In this document: positions 34,973 to 43,751 of the stretch, in pieces
Layout: each line of letters begins with the position of its first letter
Position numbering within the stretch: position 1 is the first letter of the stretch
Assembly: GCF_039543245.1 (NCBI RefSeq)
Contig: NZ_BAABJJ010000011.1
Span: forward strand, 1 to 64,000
Direction: 5' to 3'
DNA length: 64,000 nucleotides
From: Algibacter_G agarivorans
Lineage (GTDB): Bacteria > Bacteroidota > Bacteroidia > Flavobacteriales > Flavobacteriaceae
The notes under the pieces: generated by a model
What the model was told of the DNA's origin: nothing
Database searches by the model: none
Seen by the model: only the letters and a program-made list of their open reading frames with translations
Program-made: the position numbers and the translations under genes

Positions 34973-35006
34973 AGGCGCTTAAATCTATAGATTTAAGCGC
35001 CTTTTT
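34973..35006 (+). terminator. Strong Rho-independent terminator of tig
   Basis: AGGCGCTTAAATC / GATTTAAGCGCCT form a perfect 13-base stem with loop TATA, followed by TTTTATT. Confidence 0.9.
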
Positions 35007-35091
35007 ATTCAAAAAATAAATCTTAATAAAACAGGTTAGGATCCGCCTTAATGTAAGTCAGGGTTTTAATCTAAATAAATATAAATAGACT

Positions 35092-35766
35092 ATGGATTAC
35101 GCAAAGGAATTTGAGAAATTCGCGATAAAAGATCAAGGAATTAGCAGTACATATTATAACAAAATTATTAGTAGTATGTATCCAAGCAATTTAACGCCAA
35201 ATATTATTGAAGAGCGTCAAATGAATATTGCTGTTTTTGACGTGTTTTCGCGTTTAATGATGGACAGAATCATTTTTTTAGGACAAGGCATTAATGATCA
35301 AGTCGCTAATATTGTACAAGCTCAATTATTGTTTTTGGAAAGCACAGATGCTAATAAAGACATTCAGATTTATATCAATTCTCCTGGTGGAAGTGTATAT
35401 GCGGGTTTAGGGATTTATGATACCATGCAGTTTATAAAACCAGATGTAGCAACAATATGTACTGGTATGGCAGCATCAATGGGTGCAGTTTTATTATGTG
35501 CTGGAGCAAAAGGAAAACGAAGTGGTTTAACCCATTCGCGTGTTATGATTCACCAACCATTAGGAGGTGCGCAAGGACAAGCCAGTGATATAGAAATTAC
35601 AGCAAGAGAGATTTTAATTTTAAAGGAAGAGCTATATAAGATCATAAGTAAGCATTCTGGTCAAGAATACGACAAAGTATATGAAGATAGTGATAGAGAT
35701 TACTGGATGAAAGCTGATAAGGCGAAAGAATACGGTATGATTGATGAGATTTTAGTGCGTAATTAA
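35092..35766 (+). CDS. clpP: ATP-dependent Clp protease proteolytic subunit
   Basis: 224 residues. YINSPGGSVYAGLGIYDTMQ and CTGMAASMGAVLLCAG (catalytic Ser in the ASMGA block), then SRVMIHQPLGGAQGQASDIE (catalytic His), followed by the acidic region DRDYWMKADKAKEYGMIDEI. The N-terminal 40 residues include a short propeptide-like tail. It forms the 14-subunit chamber that degrades proteins unfolded by ClpX, encoded 73 bases downstream. Normal length and motifs. Confidence 0.97.
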   Translation: MDYAKEFEKFAIKDQGISSTYYNKIISSMYPSNLTPNIIEERQMNIAVFDVFSRLMMDRIIFLGQGINDQVANIVQAQLLFLESTDANKDIQIYINSPGGSVYAGLGIYDTMQFIKPDVATICTGMAASMGAVLLCAGAKGKRSGLTHSRVMIHQPLGGAQGQASDIEITAREILILKEELYKIISKHSGQEYDKVYEDSDRDYWMKADKAKEYGMIDEILVRN

Positions 35767-35839
35767 ATAAAAATTTGTAATTTTAAACAATTGTTATAGA
35801 GGGATTTATAATATTTTACTTTCAAAATAGATAAGATTA

Positions 35840-37072
35840 ATGGCAAAAGAAGAACTAGAATGTTCGTTTTGTGGTAGGAAAAAACCTGAAACGAATTTAT
35901 TGATAGCAGGATTAGATGCTCATATATGTGATAGATGTATAGAGCAAGCTCATGGTATTGTTGTTGAAGAATCAAAACAAAGTGATAGTAGCGATTTATC
36001 TGCAGAATTAAAACTTCGTAAGCCACAACAGATTAAAACATTCTTAGATGAGTATATTATAGGGCAAAGCATGACTAAAAAGGTTATGTCCGTTGCCGTT
36101 TATAATCACTATAAAAGATTATTACAACCAACAACCAAAGATGATATTGAAATTCAAAAGAGTAATATCATTATGGTTGGGCAAACAGGAACAGGTAAAA
36201 CCTTAATGGCTAAAACCATTGCTAAAATGCTGAATGTACCTCTAGCCATTGTTGATGCTACGGTTTTAACAGAAGCAGGTTATGTAGGTGAAGATGTAGA
36301 AAGTATTTTAACCAGATTACTCCAAGCTGCAGATTATAATTTAGAAAAAGCTGAAAAAGGAATTGTTTTTATTGATGAAATTGATAAAATAGCTCGAAAA
36401 AGTGATAATCCTTCCATTACACGCGATGTGTCTGGTGAAGGTGTTCAGCAAGCTTTATTAAAGCTTTTAGAAGGAACAGTTGTAAACGTTCCACCAAAAG
36501 GAGGACGTAAACACCCTGACCAAAAATTCATTGAAGTTAACACCGAAAATATTTTATTTATAGCAGGTGGTGCTTTTGATGGTATTGAAAGGCATATTTC
36601 AAAACGATTAAACATGCAAGCGGTTGGTTATAGTGCTTCTATGTCTGATGAGAATGTAGATCAGAGTAATTTATTACAGTATATAATTCCAAAGGATTTA
36701 AAAGATTTTGGATTAATTCCAGAAATAATTGGCCGTTTACCAGTCTTAACATATATGGATCCTTTAGATGCAGAGACGTTAAGAGCCATTCTTACAGAAC
36801 CTAAAAACGCCATTATTAAACAATATAAAAAATTGTTTTCTATGGACGATATCGACTTTGCTATTACCGATGGAGCTTTAGATTTTATTGTTGGTAGAGC
36901 TATTGAGTATAAATTAGGGGCAAGAGGATTGCGTTCGCTTTGCGAAGAAATTTTAACCGACGCCATGTTTGAATTGCCAAGTAGCAATGATAAAAAACTG
37001 AACGTAACAAAAGTTTACGCAGAAGATAAATTAACAAAAACAACCTTAAAGAAACTGAAAGCGGTTTCTTAA
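35840..37072 (+). CDS. clpX: ATP-dependent Clp protease ATP-binding subunit ClpX
   Basis: 410 residues. An N-terminal zinc finger ECSFCGRKK ... CDRCIEQ (four Cys, residues about 7-35) binds substrates and adaptors. The AAA+ domain has Walker A MVGQTGTGKTLMAK, Walker B IVFIDEIDKIAR, and the sensor 2 region YKLGARGLRSLCEE. The loop LIPEIIGRLPV precedes it. The IGF-like loop needed to dock on ClpP is less obvious by eye, but the pairing with clpP is clear from context. A terminator follows. Confidence 0.97.
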   Translation: MAKEELECSFCGRKKPETNLLIAGLDAHICDRCIEQAHGIVVEESKQSDSSDLSAELKLRKPQQIKTFLDEYIIGQSMTKKVMSVAVYNHYKRLLQPTTKDDIEIQKSNIIMVGQTGTGKTLMAKTIAKMLNVPLAIVDATVLTEAGYVGEDVESILTRLLQAADYNLEKAEKGIVFIDEIDKIARKSDNPSITRDVSGEGVQQALLKLLEGTVVNVPPKGGRKHPDQKFIEVNTENILFIAGGAFDGIERHISKRLNMQAVGYSASMSDENVDQSNLLQYIIPKDLKDFGLIPEIIGRLPVLTYMDPLDAETLRAILTEPKNAIIKQYKKLFSMDDIDFAITDGALDFIVGRAIEYKLGARGLRSLCEEILTDAMFELPSSNDKKLNVTKVYAEDKLTKTTLKKLKAVS

Positions 37073-37092
37073 AAAGTTTGAATTTTATATAC

Positions 37093-37126
37093 AAAAAAAC
37101 CACGCTATTTAGTGTGGTTTTTTTTA
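37093..37126 (+). terminator. Terminator of clpPX
   Basis: AAAAAACCACGC / GTGTGGTTTTTT form a stem around TATTTA, followed by a run of T, 20 bases after the clpX stop. Confidence 0.8.
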
Positions 37127-37337
37127 TTCATGGAAATTAATTAATAATGGATATCTATATAAAAATGTTTATGTCTGTTTCAATACTTGTGTAAAAGTAT
37201 ACTTAATAAGTAGTTGTGCAATGGCTCTTTATTGCCTTTTAGATTATAAGACGAAATACTCGTTTAAAAACTTTTTAGATTACTGTTTGTCGATTTCATG
37301 ACATTTAATCGATGAAAATGTAATCTGCAATAACAAA
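37127..37337. other. Intergenic stretch without a gene
   Basis: A/T-rich with no supported frame. GTCGATTTCATGACATTTAA and TCGATGAAAATGTAATC near 37290 are weakly related direct repeats. Nothing else was recognised. Confidence 0.4.
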
Positions 37338-37451
37338 TTAAATATTACGGTTAGCTTGTAAATCGTCATCAGAATAATTGGTTTTGTAGTCTACCAATGG
37401 TTTAGCCTCTTCTAAATCTTTTGGAGCTAAACGCCTTCTTTGCTTTTTTAG
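37338..37451 (-). pseudogene. Coding-like tail of an unrecognised gene
   Basis: Directly downstream of the GH3 gene the minus strand encodes LKKQRRRLAPKDLEEAKPL, then VDYKTNYSDDDLQANRNI and a stop, 37 residues of strongly protein-like sequence. No start codon is available: the frame is preceded immediately by TAA. It is either the end of a deleted gene or a short protein with an unusual start. I cannot name a family. Confidence 0.35.
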
Positions 37452-37470
37452 TTAATTGGGATAAGATGTT

Positions 37471-38985
37471 TTATGAATTTAGTTTTAATAAATCATCCAT
37501 ATAATCACGAGTATTAGAAAGTCTTGGTACTTTATGTTGCCCACCTAATTTGTCATTTTGTTTTAACCAATCATGAAATAAGTGTGTGCGAGCTATGTTA
37601 ATCTTAGGTTTGTTAAGTGTAATGTTGTTATAGCGTTTGGCTTCGTAATCAGAGTTTAAAGATTTTAAAGCATTGTCAAACAATTCATTAAAATAATGGA
37701 TATCACTAGGTGGTGTTTTAAATTCAATGAGCCACTCATGAGCTCCTTTTTCTTTACCCTCCATAAAAATGGGAGCTGCTGTAAAATCTACGATTTCTGC
37801 GTTTGTGCGTTTGCAGACTTTTTTTAAAGCATGTTCTGCATTTTCAATAATAAGTTCCTCGCCAAAAACATTAATGTGGTGTTTGGTTCTACCAGAAACT
37901 TTTATTCTGTAAGGACTTAAGGATGTAAATCGTATAGTGTCACCAATTTTATAGCGCCATAGACCAGCATTAGTAGTAATAATGACAGCGTAATTTTGGT
38001 TCAGTTTTACTTCGTTAAGCGGTATGGCTTTTTCTTCAGAAGTCGCATAAATATCCATAGGGATGAACTCATAAAAAATTCCGTAATCAAGCATTAGTAA
38101 TAATTCACTGGAATTGTTTTGGTCTTGAATAGCGAAAAAGCCTTCCGAAGCATTATAAATTTCATAATATTTAAAACTCTTTTTAGGAAGTATTTTCTTG
38201 TACTGATCTATGTAAGGCGAAAAACTTACACCGCCATGAAAATAAACTTCTAGATTTGGCCAAATATCATGTAAACTTTGTTTTCCTGTTGATTCCAACA
38301 CATTGTTAAGCAATACTAACATCCAAGATGGGACACCTGCAAGACTAGTGACATTCTCATTAATGGTTTCGTTTACAATAGCTTGCATTTTATGCTCCCA
38401 ATCACTCATCAGCGACACTTTACTACTAGGTGTGCTACTAAATTCTGCCCAAAAAGGCATATTATCAATCAAAATAGCCGACAAATCTCCAAAGACCGTT
38501 CCGTTTTCTTTATACAATTCTTTACTCCCGCCCAAGCGTAAGCTTTTGCCAGTAAACAATTGCGAGTCTTCATTGTTGTTAAGATACATGCACAACAAAT
38601 CTTTGCTAGCAGCATAATGGCAGTCTTCGAGGGATTCTGTACTTACCGGAATAAATTTACTTTTTGCTCTAGTGGTACCGCTAGATTTTGCAAACCATTT
38701 TATGGGACTTGGCCAAAAAATATTCGACTCGCCTCTTCTGGAACGTTCAATAACATCCTGCCAACCATCATAATTTTTAATAGGAACCCGTTCGGCAAAA
38801 GTTTTATAATTTTTAATAGATGCAAAGTCGTACTGCCGTCCAATTTCAGTGTCTTTTGCAATATCTATAAGGTTTAATAGTAATTCATTTTGTACTTCAT
38901 TTGGGTATTTTAAAAACAATTCTATTTGATGAAATCGTTTTTTTAAAAACCAAGAAGCAATCGAATTTACTATAGGTATTGGCAT
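37471..38985 (-). CDS. GH3 auxin-responsive promoter family protein (acyl-adenylate fold)
   Basis: 504 residues of the bacterial GH3 family in the ANL superfamily. Motifs seen: PIKWFAKSSGTTRAKSKFIP (the phosphate-binding SSGTT loop), YEIYNASEGFFAIQD, and LWRYKIGDTIRFTSLSPYRI with the hinge KVSGRTKHHINVFGEELI. Plant members join amino acids to jasmonate or auxin; the bacterial substrate is unknown. A cytosolic adenylating ligase is the safest description. It stands alone on the minus strand, divergent from DUF2797. Confidence 0.88.
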   Translation of the reverse strand: MPIPIVNSIASWFLKKRFHQIELFLKYPNEVQNELLLNLIDIAKDTEIGRQYDFASIKNYKTFAERVPIKNYDGWQDVIERSRRGESNIFWPSPIKWFAKSSGTTRAKSKFIPVSTESLEDCHYAASKDLLCMYLNNNEDSQLFTGKSLRLGGSKELYKENGTVFGDLSAILIDNMPFWAEFSSTPSSKVSLMSDWEHKMQAIVNETINENVTSLAGVPSWMLVLLNNVLESTGKQSLHDIWPNLEVYFHGGVSFSPYIDQYKKILPKKSFKYYEIYNASEGFFAIQDQNNSSELLLMLDYGIFYEFIPMDIYATSEEKAIPLNEVKLNQNYAVIITTNAGLWRYKIGDTIRFTSLSPYRIKVSGRTKHHINVFGEELIIENAEHALKKVCKRTNAEIVDFTAAPIFMEGKEKGAHEWLIEFKTPPSDIHYFNELFDNALKSLNSDYEAKRYNNITLNKPKINIARTHLFHDWLKQNDKLGGQHKVPRLSNTRDYMDDLLKLNS

Positions 38986-39028
38986 ATTTTATTTTATCTT
39001 TAAGTTCTTAAAAATAATACTTTTTTTT

Positions 39029-39823
39029 ATGACCTACCAAGGTGTGTTAACAAAAATGGAGACCGAGTTTTTTAGTCCTATTCAATATTATCTGATATTT
39101 AAAAATGATTTTCTGAATATGAATCAGTTATTGAACAAAAATATCACGATTCAATTTGTTAAATATCAATGTTTAAATTGTGGCTTGGATAAACCTATTT
39201 TCCGTCAAGGTTTTGATAAACAGTGCTTTTATGATGTGGCTAAAGCGGGAGATTGGATTATGCGGCCAGAATTGAGTACGGCGCATTTAGATAAAGAAGA
39301 CCGTGATTTGGAGTATGAAAAAAAAGTGCAACTGCAACCACATATTGTGTATTTGGCTAATTCTAGTAATGTAAAAGTGGGCGTGACTAGGAAAAGTCAA
39401 GTGCCAACCCGTTGGATAGACCAAGGCGCACATGAAGCTATTGAAATTGTTGAAGTGCCAAATAGGTATTTAGCAGGAATTACCGAATTGGCTCTAAAAG
39501 ACTATGTAGGAGATAAAACTAATTGGCGTAAAATGCTTAAAAACGATATTGAAGATGAAAATTTAGTTGAATGGAGAGACCGTTTAAAACAATATATCCC
39601 TGACGAAGCTGCGGCCTATTTCATTGAAAGTAATACCGAAACTAATTTAGAGTTTCCTGTGATTAAGTATCCAGAAAAACCTAAAAGTCTAAATATTAAA
39701 AAAGAACAACAATATTCTGGGAAATTGGTTGGAATAAAAGGGCAGTATCTTATTTTCGAAGATGAAACCGTTTTTAATATTCGTGCTAATGAAGGATTGG
39801 TTGTAAATATTTTTATTAACTAA
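39029..39823 (+). CDS. DUF2797 family protein
   Basis: 264 residues. The N-terminal half has YQCLNCGLDK, then RQGFDKQCFYDVAKAGDWI, giving a Cys pair with a further Cys that could bind metal. It continues with QPHIVYLANSSNVKVGVTRK and TRWIDQGAHEAIEIVEVPNR, which resembles a GIY-YIG-like layout, and then NWRKMLKND. The family is conserved but of unknown function. An inverted repeat just after its stop can terminate both this gene and convergent rpsU. Confidence 0.85.
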   Translation: MTYQGVLTKMETEFFSPIQYYLIFKNDFLNMNQLLNKNITIQFVKYQCLNCGLDKPIFRQGFDKQCFYDVAKAGDWIMRPELSTAHLDKEDRDLEYEKKVQLQPHIVYLANSSNVKVGVTRKSQVPTRWIDQGAHEAIEIVEVPNRYLAGITELALKDYVGDKTNWRKMLKNDIEDENLVEWRDRLKQYIPDEAAAYFIESNTETNLEFPVIKYPEKPKSLNIKKEQQYSGKLVGIKGQYLIFEDETVFNIRANEGLVVNIFIN

Positions 39824-39860
39824 AAAAGCCCATTTACAAAAATTTGTAAAGGGCTTTTTT
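39824..39860. terminator. Bidirectional terminator between DUF2797 and rpsU
   Basis: AAGCCCATTTACAAA / TTTGTAAAGGGCTT form a stem of about 14 pairs, with an A run on the left and TTTTTT on the right. Confidence 0.85.
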
Positions 39861-39886
39861 ATATAAGTTAGAAAACAAAGAGACTA

Positions 39887-40081
39887 TTATATATCTTCTT
39901 GGTCTCTTAAATTTTGAATATATGCTGCTTTTTGAACTTCGCGACGTCTTTTAACAGAAGGTTTTGTAAAAAACTGACCGTCTCTTAAGTTTTGCATAAC
40001 TTTAATATTTCTGTGCTTTCTTTTGTAGCGTTTTAAGGCTCTCTCGATGTTTTCGCCATCTTTAACTATAATCTTTAACAT
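39887..40081 (-). CDS. rpsU: Small ribosomal subunit protein bS21
   Basis: 64 residues, very basic, starting MLKIIVKDGENIERALKRYK and containing RKHRNIKVMQNLRDGQFFTK and PSVKRRREVQKAAYIQNLR. It belongs to the 30S platform near the 3' end of 16S rRNA, where it contacts the anti-Shine-Dalgarno region. In Bacteroidota bS21 takes part in hiding that region, which fits the absence of Shine-Dalgarno sequences in this window. Confidence 0.96.
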   Translation of the reverse strand: MLKIIVKDGENIERALKRYKRKHRNIKVMQNLRDGQFFTKPSVKRRREVQKAAYIQNLRDQEDI

Positions 40082-40153
40082 AAATATATTTTATTTTGTG
40101 TTTTATGGTCTTCCTAAAAGGGGGACAAAATTCGGGTTTTTTATTATTAAATC

Positions 40154-42826
40154 CTAATTAATAGTATCTTGTTTCTTCTTTTTATTTCCTAACAAACCAC
40201 CAAGTATATTTTTAACGGCATCTTCATTGGTATTTGTTTTTGTAGAGTCTGCTTTTTTGCTTCCTTTTAGTATGCTTCTTAAAATATCTTGAACCGCATC
40301 ATTTTGTTTTTGTTTTACAGAGTCTGTTTTGGTTTTATTTCCGCCAATAACATCGCCTATTAAATCTTTTACTTTGTCCTTGCCTTGATTCAGGAGTTTT
40401 TGTTTTTCAATTTCAATCAATTGTTTTGTTAAGTTAGAAACACCACTGGTTAAATCTGTTTTTACTGTTGGGCTTGTGTAGCTTCCTCCGATATTAGCGG
40501 TAACAGGAATGGTAATATTGCTAACGTCATTATCATTTATTTTTCCAATGAGCCTATTAACTTCACTACCCAAATATTTTGCTGGGACATTAAAAACAGC
40601 ACTATATGCCAAAGTTTTATCAAAGCCATGTGAGCCAGAAACGGAAATGGAAATGTCTTCGTATTTTAAATCGAATGGTTTTACGCTTACTTTTCCGTCA
40701 GCAAATGCTAATTTGGTTTTCACGTTTTTTAAATCCAATTTGTCAAAATCTATAAAACCTAAAGCGCCTTCAAGTTTATTGAATAATTCACCTTCGGTTG
40801 TATTTATTTTTGTGGTTAATAATTCCGCTAGAGCATCACCAGAAACGGTGCTTAAATCAGGAGAGAATTCTTTGTCTAACTTCCCTGAAAGATTAAGGTT
40901 TGTGTTTAATTTACCTTGTAGTAATTTTGCGATGGGTGCCAAATTCTGCAGCAATTCTAGGTCTTTGAACGATTTTGAAATATCAAACCCATTTGCGCCT
41001 AAATTCAAATTAAAGATTGGGGTGTCTTCTTTAGTTGAAACATCACCAGAAATCGCCAAAGCACCATCGAAAATATTGGATTTCATGTCTTGAAGCGTAA
41101 CCTGCTGGTCTTTTATAATGAGTTTGCCAGTTACCTCTTTTAAATTTAAGTTATCATAAACTACCGTTTTAGCATCAGCATTTATGATGCAATCTATAAA
41201 AGCTGGAATTTTTAATGATTCCGAGTTGCCGGTCGTTTTGTTTTTTGTTGAAGAGGCATCTTCAGTCATAAAATCACTCACTTTAAAGAAGTTTGAAACC
41301 ACATTAAAGTTTCCTTTTAAAGTATTGTCGCTTAATAAAAAACCGAGTAAATTTTTTATGGTTCCAGTGGCATTTAAATCGCTTTCTCCAGTTTTTGCTT
41401 TAAAATTATTAAGTGAAACGGTGCCTGGATTAAACGTCATGTCCGCTTGAGAAATATGAATAGGATTTACAATATCTTCCGATGAAAACACAAAATCGGT
41501 AATACTTGCTGAACCATTATTTTTTATACGTGCGTATGCATTGGTTTCAATGGCGTTCATGTCAAAAGCCGTATGTAACTTGGCTTTTAAAATACCAGTA
41601 AGTGTGTTGTCTAATTCTACAGGATATGCTTTTGTGATATTGGCTAAATTTAAAACACCATCAATATTAGCGTTTACCAACATGTTTTTTGTGATGTTTT
41701 TTAAAGTTGCGGACGATTTAAACACATCATCATCAATTTTGAAATTTAGCGTTTTAATATCAATATAGGTGTCATCTACTTTTCCAGTTGTGTTTTTTAT
41801 TTCTGTATTTATAACGATATTCTGAACTCGTTTTGGTAAATCTGGATACTTAAATGATGCATTATTTGAAGTGATACTGATATCTAAATTTGGAATAGTT
41901 TCATCTGAATTTAGTCCTTTTATGATGCCTTTCACCTTAAAATCACCTGTAGTTTGAACATTTTCGATGTTTTTTGAATATGCCTTTGGAATAACTGCTA
42001 AGAAATTTTTAAAGTCAGATTCTGGGTTTTCAAACGAAATATCAATGTCTTGTCCGTTTTCAATTAGTTGCATATAGCCGTGAAATTCTAAAGGCAAGTC
42101 ATTAATAAAACCTTTATTTTCTTTGAAGGTGTATTTGCTGTTGTTTAAATCTAAACCAATTAAAGCCTCTAATTTTATGGGGTTATTGCTTAAATAACTG
42201 GTGCTATCTAGTAAGAAGCTTACATTAGCTTCACTTATTGTGTTTAATTCTGAAGCTTCAGCCGAAAATGTACCATGGCCTTCATGATTAAGTTCGGTAA
42301 CATAAATTACCATTTTTGAAAGGTTATCAATATAAGTTAAAGCACTGTTTTTTATTTGGTAGTCTTCAATATCAAAAGAAAAACTGCTGGTTTCTTTTTC
42401 CGCGGAAGCGTTATTATTTTCGTCTTTAGTAATATCGTAATTATTATTTCCGAATTTATCGGTTTTCAAGGTTAACAAGGCCTCTTCAATATTGATAGCG
42501 TTTACTACGATTGGAGCTTCACTTGCTGTTTTAAATAATTCCTTGACCGACATGGTGAAAGAAATGTCTTTAACCGAAGCAAACGTTTCGTCTTTAAAAG
42601 GCTCAAAATTGGTAATCACTAAATCGGTTACATTAACATGTGCTTGCGGAAAACTTCTTATAAAACTTAGACTTACATCACTAAATTCTACTTGTGCATT
42701 TAAGTTTTGATTAATAAACCGTTTAACCATATCCTTTATTTGCCCTTGAAATGCAAATGGGATTGCAATTAAAAGTGCTATGATGATCAGTAGGGTGATA
42801 CTAATAATTTTAAATGCTTTTTTCAT
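40154..42826 (-). CDS. AsmA-family protein
   Basis: About 890 residues from the ATG at 42826 (MKKAFKIISITLLIIIALLI), an N-terminal membrane anchor. An upstream in-frame ATG at 42886 must be rejected: its 20 extra residues (PPLPAGRQVRG) are the translation of the palindromic repeat at 42841. The body consists of long beta-strand repeats of AsmA type (LVITNFEPFKDETFASVKDI; GDVSTKEDTPIFNLNLGANG), with the C-terminal AsmA part and a Lys- and Asp-rich tail (NILGGLLGNKKKKQDTIN). Such proteins bridge the periplasm and are thought to carry lipids to the outer membrane. No partner gene is adjacent. Confidence 0.88.
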   Translation of the reverse strand: MKKAFKIISITLLIIIALLIAIPFAFQGQIKDMVKRFINQNLNAQVEFSDVSLSFIRSFPQAHVNVTDLVITNFEPFKDETFASVKDISFTMSVKELFKTASEAPIVVNAINIEEALLTLKTDKFGNNNYDITKDENNNASAEKETSSFSFDIEDYQIKNSALTYIDNLSKMVIYVTELNHEGHGTFSAEASELNTISEANVSFLLDSTSYLSNNPIKLEALIGLDLNNSKYTFKENKGFINDLPLEFHGYMQLIENGQDIDISFENPESDFKNFLAVIPKAYSKNIENVQTTGDFKVKGIIKGLNSDETIPNLDISITSNNASFKYPDLPKRVQNIVINTEIKNTTGKVDDTYIDIKTLNFKIDDDVFKSSATLKNITKNMLVNANIDGVLNLANITKAYPVELDNTLTGILKAKLHTAFDMNAIETNAYARIKNNGSASITDFVFSSEDIVNPIHISQADMTFNPGTVSLNNFKAKTGESDLNATGTIKNLLGFLLSDNTLKGNFNVVSNFFKVSDFMTEDASSTKNKTTGNSESLKIPAFIDCIINADAKTVVYDNLNLKEVTGKLIIKDQQVTLQDMKSNIFDGALAISGDVSTKEDTPIFNLNLGANGFDISKSFKDLELLQNLAPIAKLLQGKLNTNLNLSGKLDKEFSPDLSTVSGDALAELLTTKINTTEGELFNKLEGALGFIDFDKLDLKNVKTKLAFADGKVSVKPFDLKYEDISISVSGSHGFDKTLAYSAVFNVPAKYLGSEVNRLIGKINDNDVSNITIPVTANIGGSYTSPTVKTDLTSGVSNLTKQLIEIEKQKLLNQGKDKVKDLIGDVIGGNKTKTDSVKQKQNDAVQDILRSILKGSKKADSTKTNTNEDAVKNILGGLLGNKKKKQDTIN

Positions 42827-42840
42827 AAACAATAATTTGT

Positions 42841-42885
42841 CATTCCCGCGAACCTGCCTACCGGCAGGCAGGGGCGGGAATCTCA
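42841..42885. repeat. REP-like palindrome
   Basis: ATTCCCGCG, AACCTGCCTACC, GGCAGGCAGG, GGCGGGAAT: outer arms ATTCCCGC/GCGGGAAT and inner arms CCTGCCTACC/GGCAGGCAGG form a two-level hairpin. It is G/C-rich in an A/T-rich region and related in plan to short elements near 52541 and 52826. Confidence 0.65.
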
Positions 42886-42976
42886 TTAAATAGATTTCTC
42901 TGATGTATCTATGTACGCAAAAATGATGCTAAAAGATGAAATTGACTTTATATTAATGTTAATTCTTTCGGAAATA

Positions 42977-43681
42977 TTAAAGCAAATCAATCTCTTCATT
43001 TAATTTTAAATTGAATCGTTTTCTAAATAGATATACGCCTAAATATAGAAATGGTGTATCGCAAGCGGCTACAATAACTTTGAACAAAAAACCGCTAACA
43101 AGCAAGCCTTTAAAATTGGCCCAATCAATAATTCCGAAGGAGCATAATAAAAATACAATCGTAAAAGTATCTACAAATTGCGAAAACCAAGTAGAGAAAT
43201 TATTTCTAAGCCATAAGTGTTTGCCTTTAGTTAATCGTTTCCAAAAATGATAAATCTGGATATCAATAAACTGGGCAAATAAGTACGTCAGCATACTTGC
43301 AAAAACAGCAATCATAGAGTTTCCGAATACGGTTTGAAACGTCATGTCGTCTACATAAGACCATGAAGTTGCTGGTACGCTAGTAGCCATAAAAATGATT
43401 AATAGTGAAAATAATGATGCAAAAATTCCAACCACCACGACATCATTAGCGCGCTTTTTGCCATAAATTTCGCTTATTAAATCTGTGATTAAAAAGGTAA
43501 TAGGATAAGGTAATATTCCAACTGAAATCTCAAAAAGCTTGCTTCCAAAAATTTCCATATCAAATGGGTGCCAATAAAAAAATTTCTGAAATATAAGATT
43601 TGAAACCACTAAGGAGGTTATAAATAGAGCACCTAAAAGGATGTAAATACGTTGGGCAGCGAGTTTGTCTTTTAGTGTCAT
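42977..43681 (-). CDS. Queuosine precursor transporter (YhhQ/DUF165 family)
   Basis: 234 residues with about six membrane helices. Family blocks are SVGILPYPITFLITDLISEI (with YGKKRA next), FAQFIDIQIYHFWKRLTKGK, LWLRNNFSTWFSQFVDTFT and CDTPFLYLGVYLF. It should import a queuosine precursor (preQ0/preQ1 or queuine) for tRNA modification. An N-terminal helix is preceded by a short cytosolic tail. It stands alone between the AsmA gene and divergent folK-dNK. Confidence 0.92.
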   Translation of the reverse strand: MTLKDKLAAQRIYILLGALFITSLVVSNLIFQKFFYWHPFDMEIFGSKLFEISVGILPYPITFLITDLISEIYGKKRANDVVVVGIFASLFSLLIIFMATSVPATSWSYVDDMTFQTVFGNSMIAVFASMLTYLFAQFIDIQIYHFWKRLTKGKHLWLRNNFSTWFSQFVDTFTIVFLLCSFGIIDWANFKGLLVSGFLFKVIVAACDTPFLYLGVYLFRKRFNLKLNEEIDLL

Positions 43682-43751
43682 TTATAATTGTGAATAAATA
43701 GGCTCTGTAAATATACAGGAAACCATTTACTTTTTATTATTTTGCTTTCTC

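Noticed and set aside
34973..35006. Strong palindrome that could be an operator
   Set aside because: Directly after tig and followed by T residues; an ordinary intrinsic terminator explains it.
40509..41093. Plus-strand frame of 194 codons inside the AsmA gene
   Set aside because: Antisense shadow of a well-supported beta-repeat protein on the other strand; composition is artificial.
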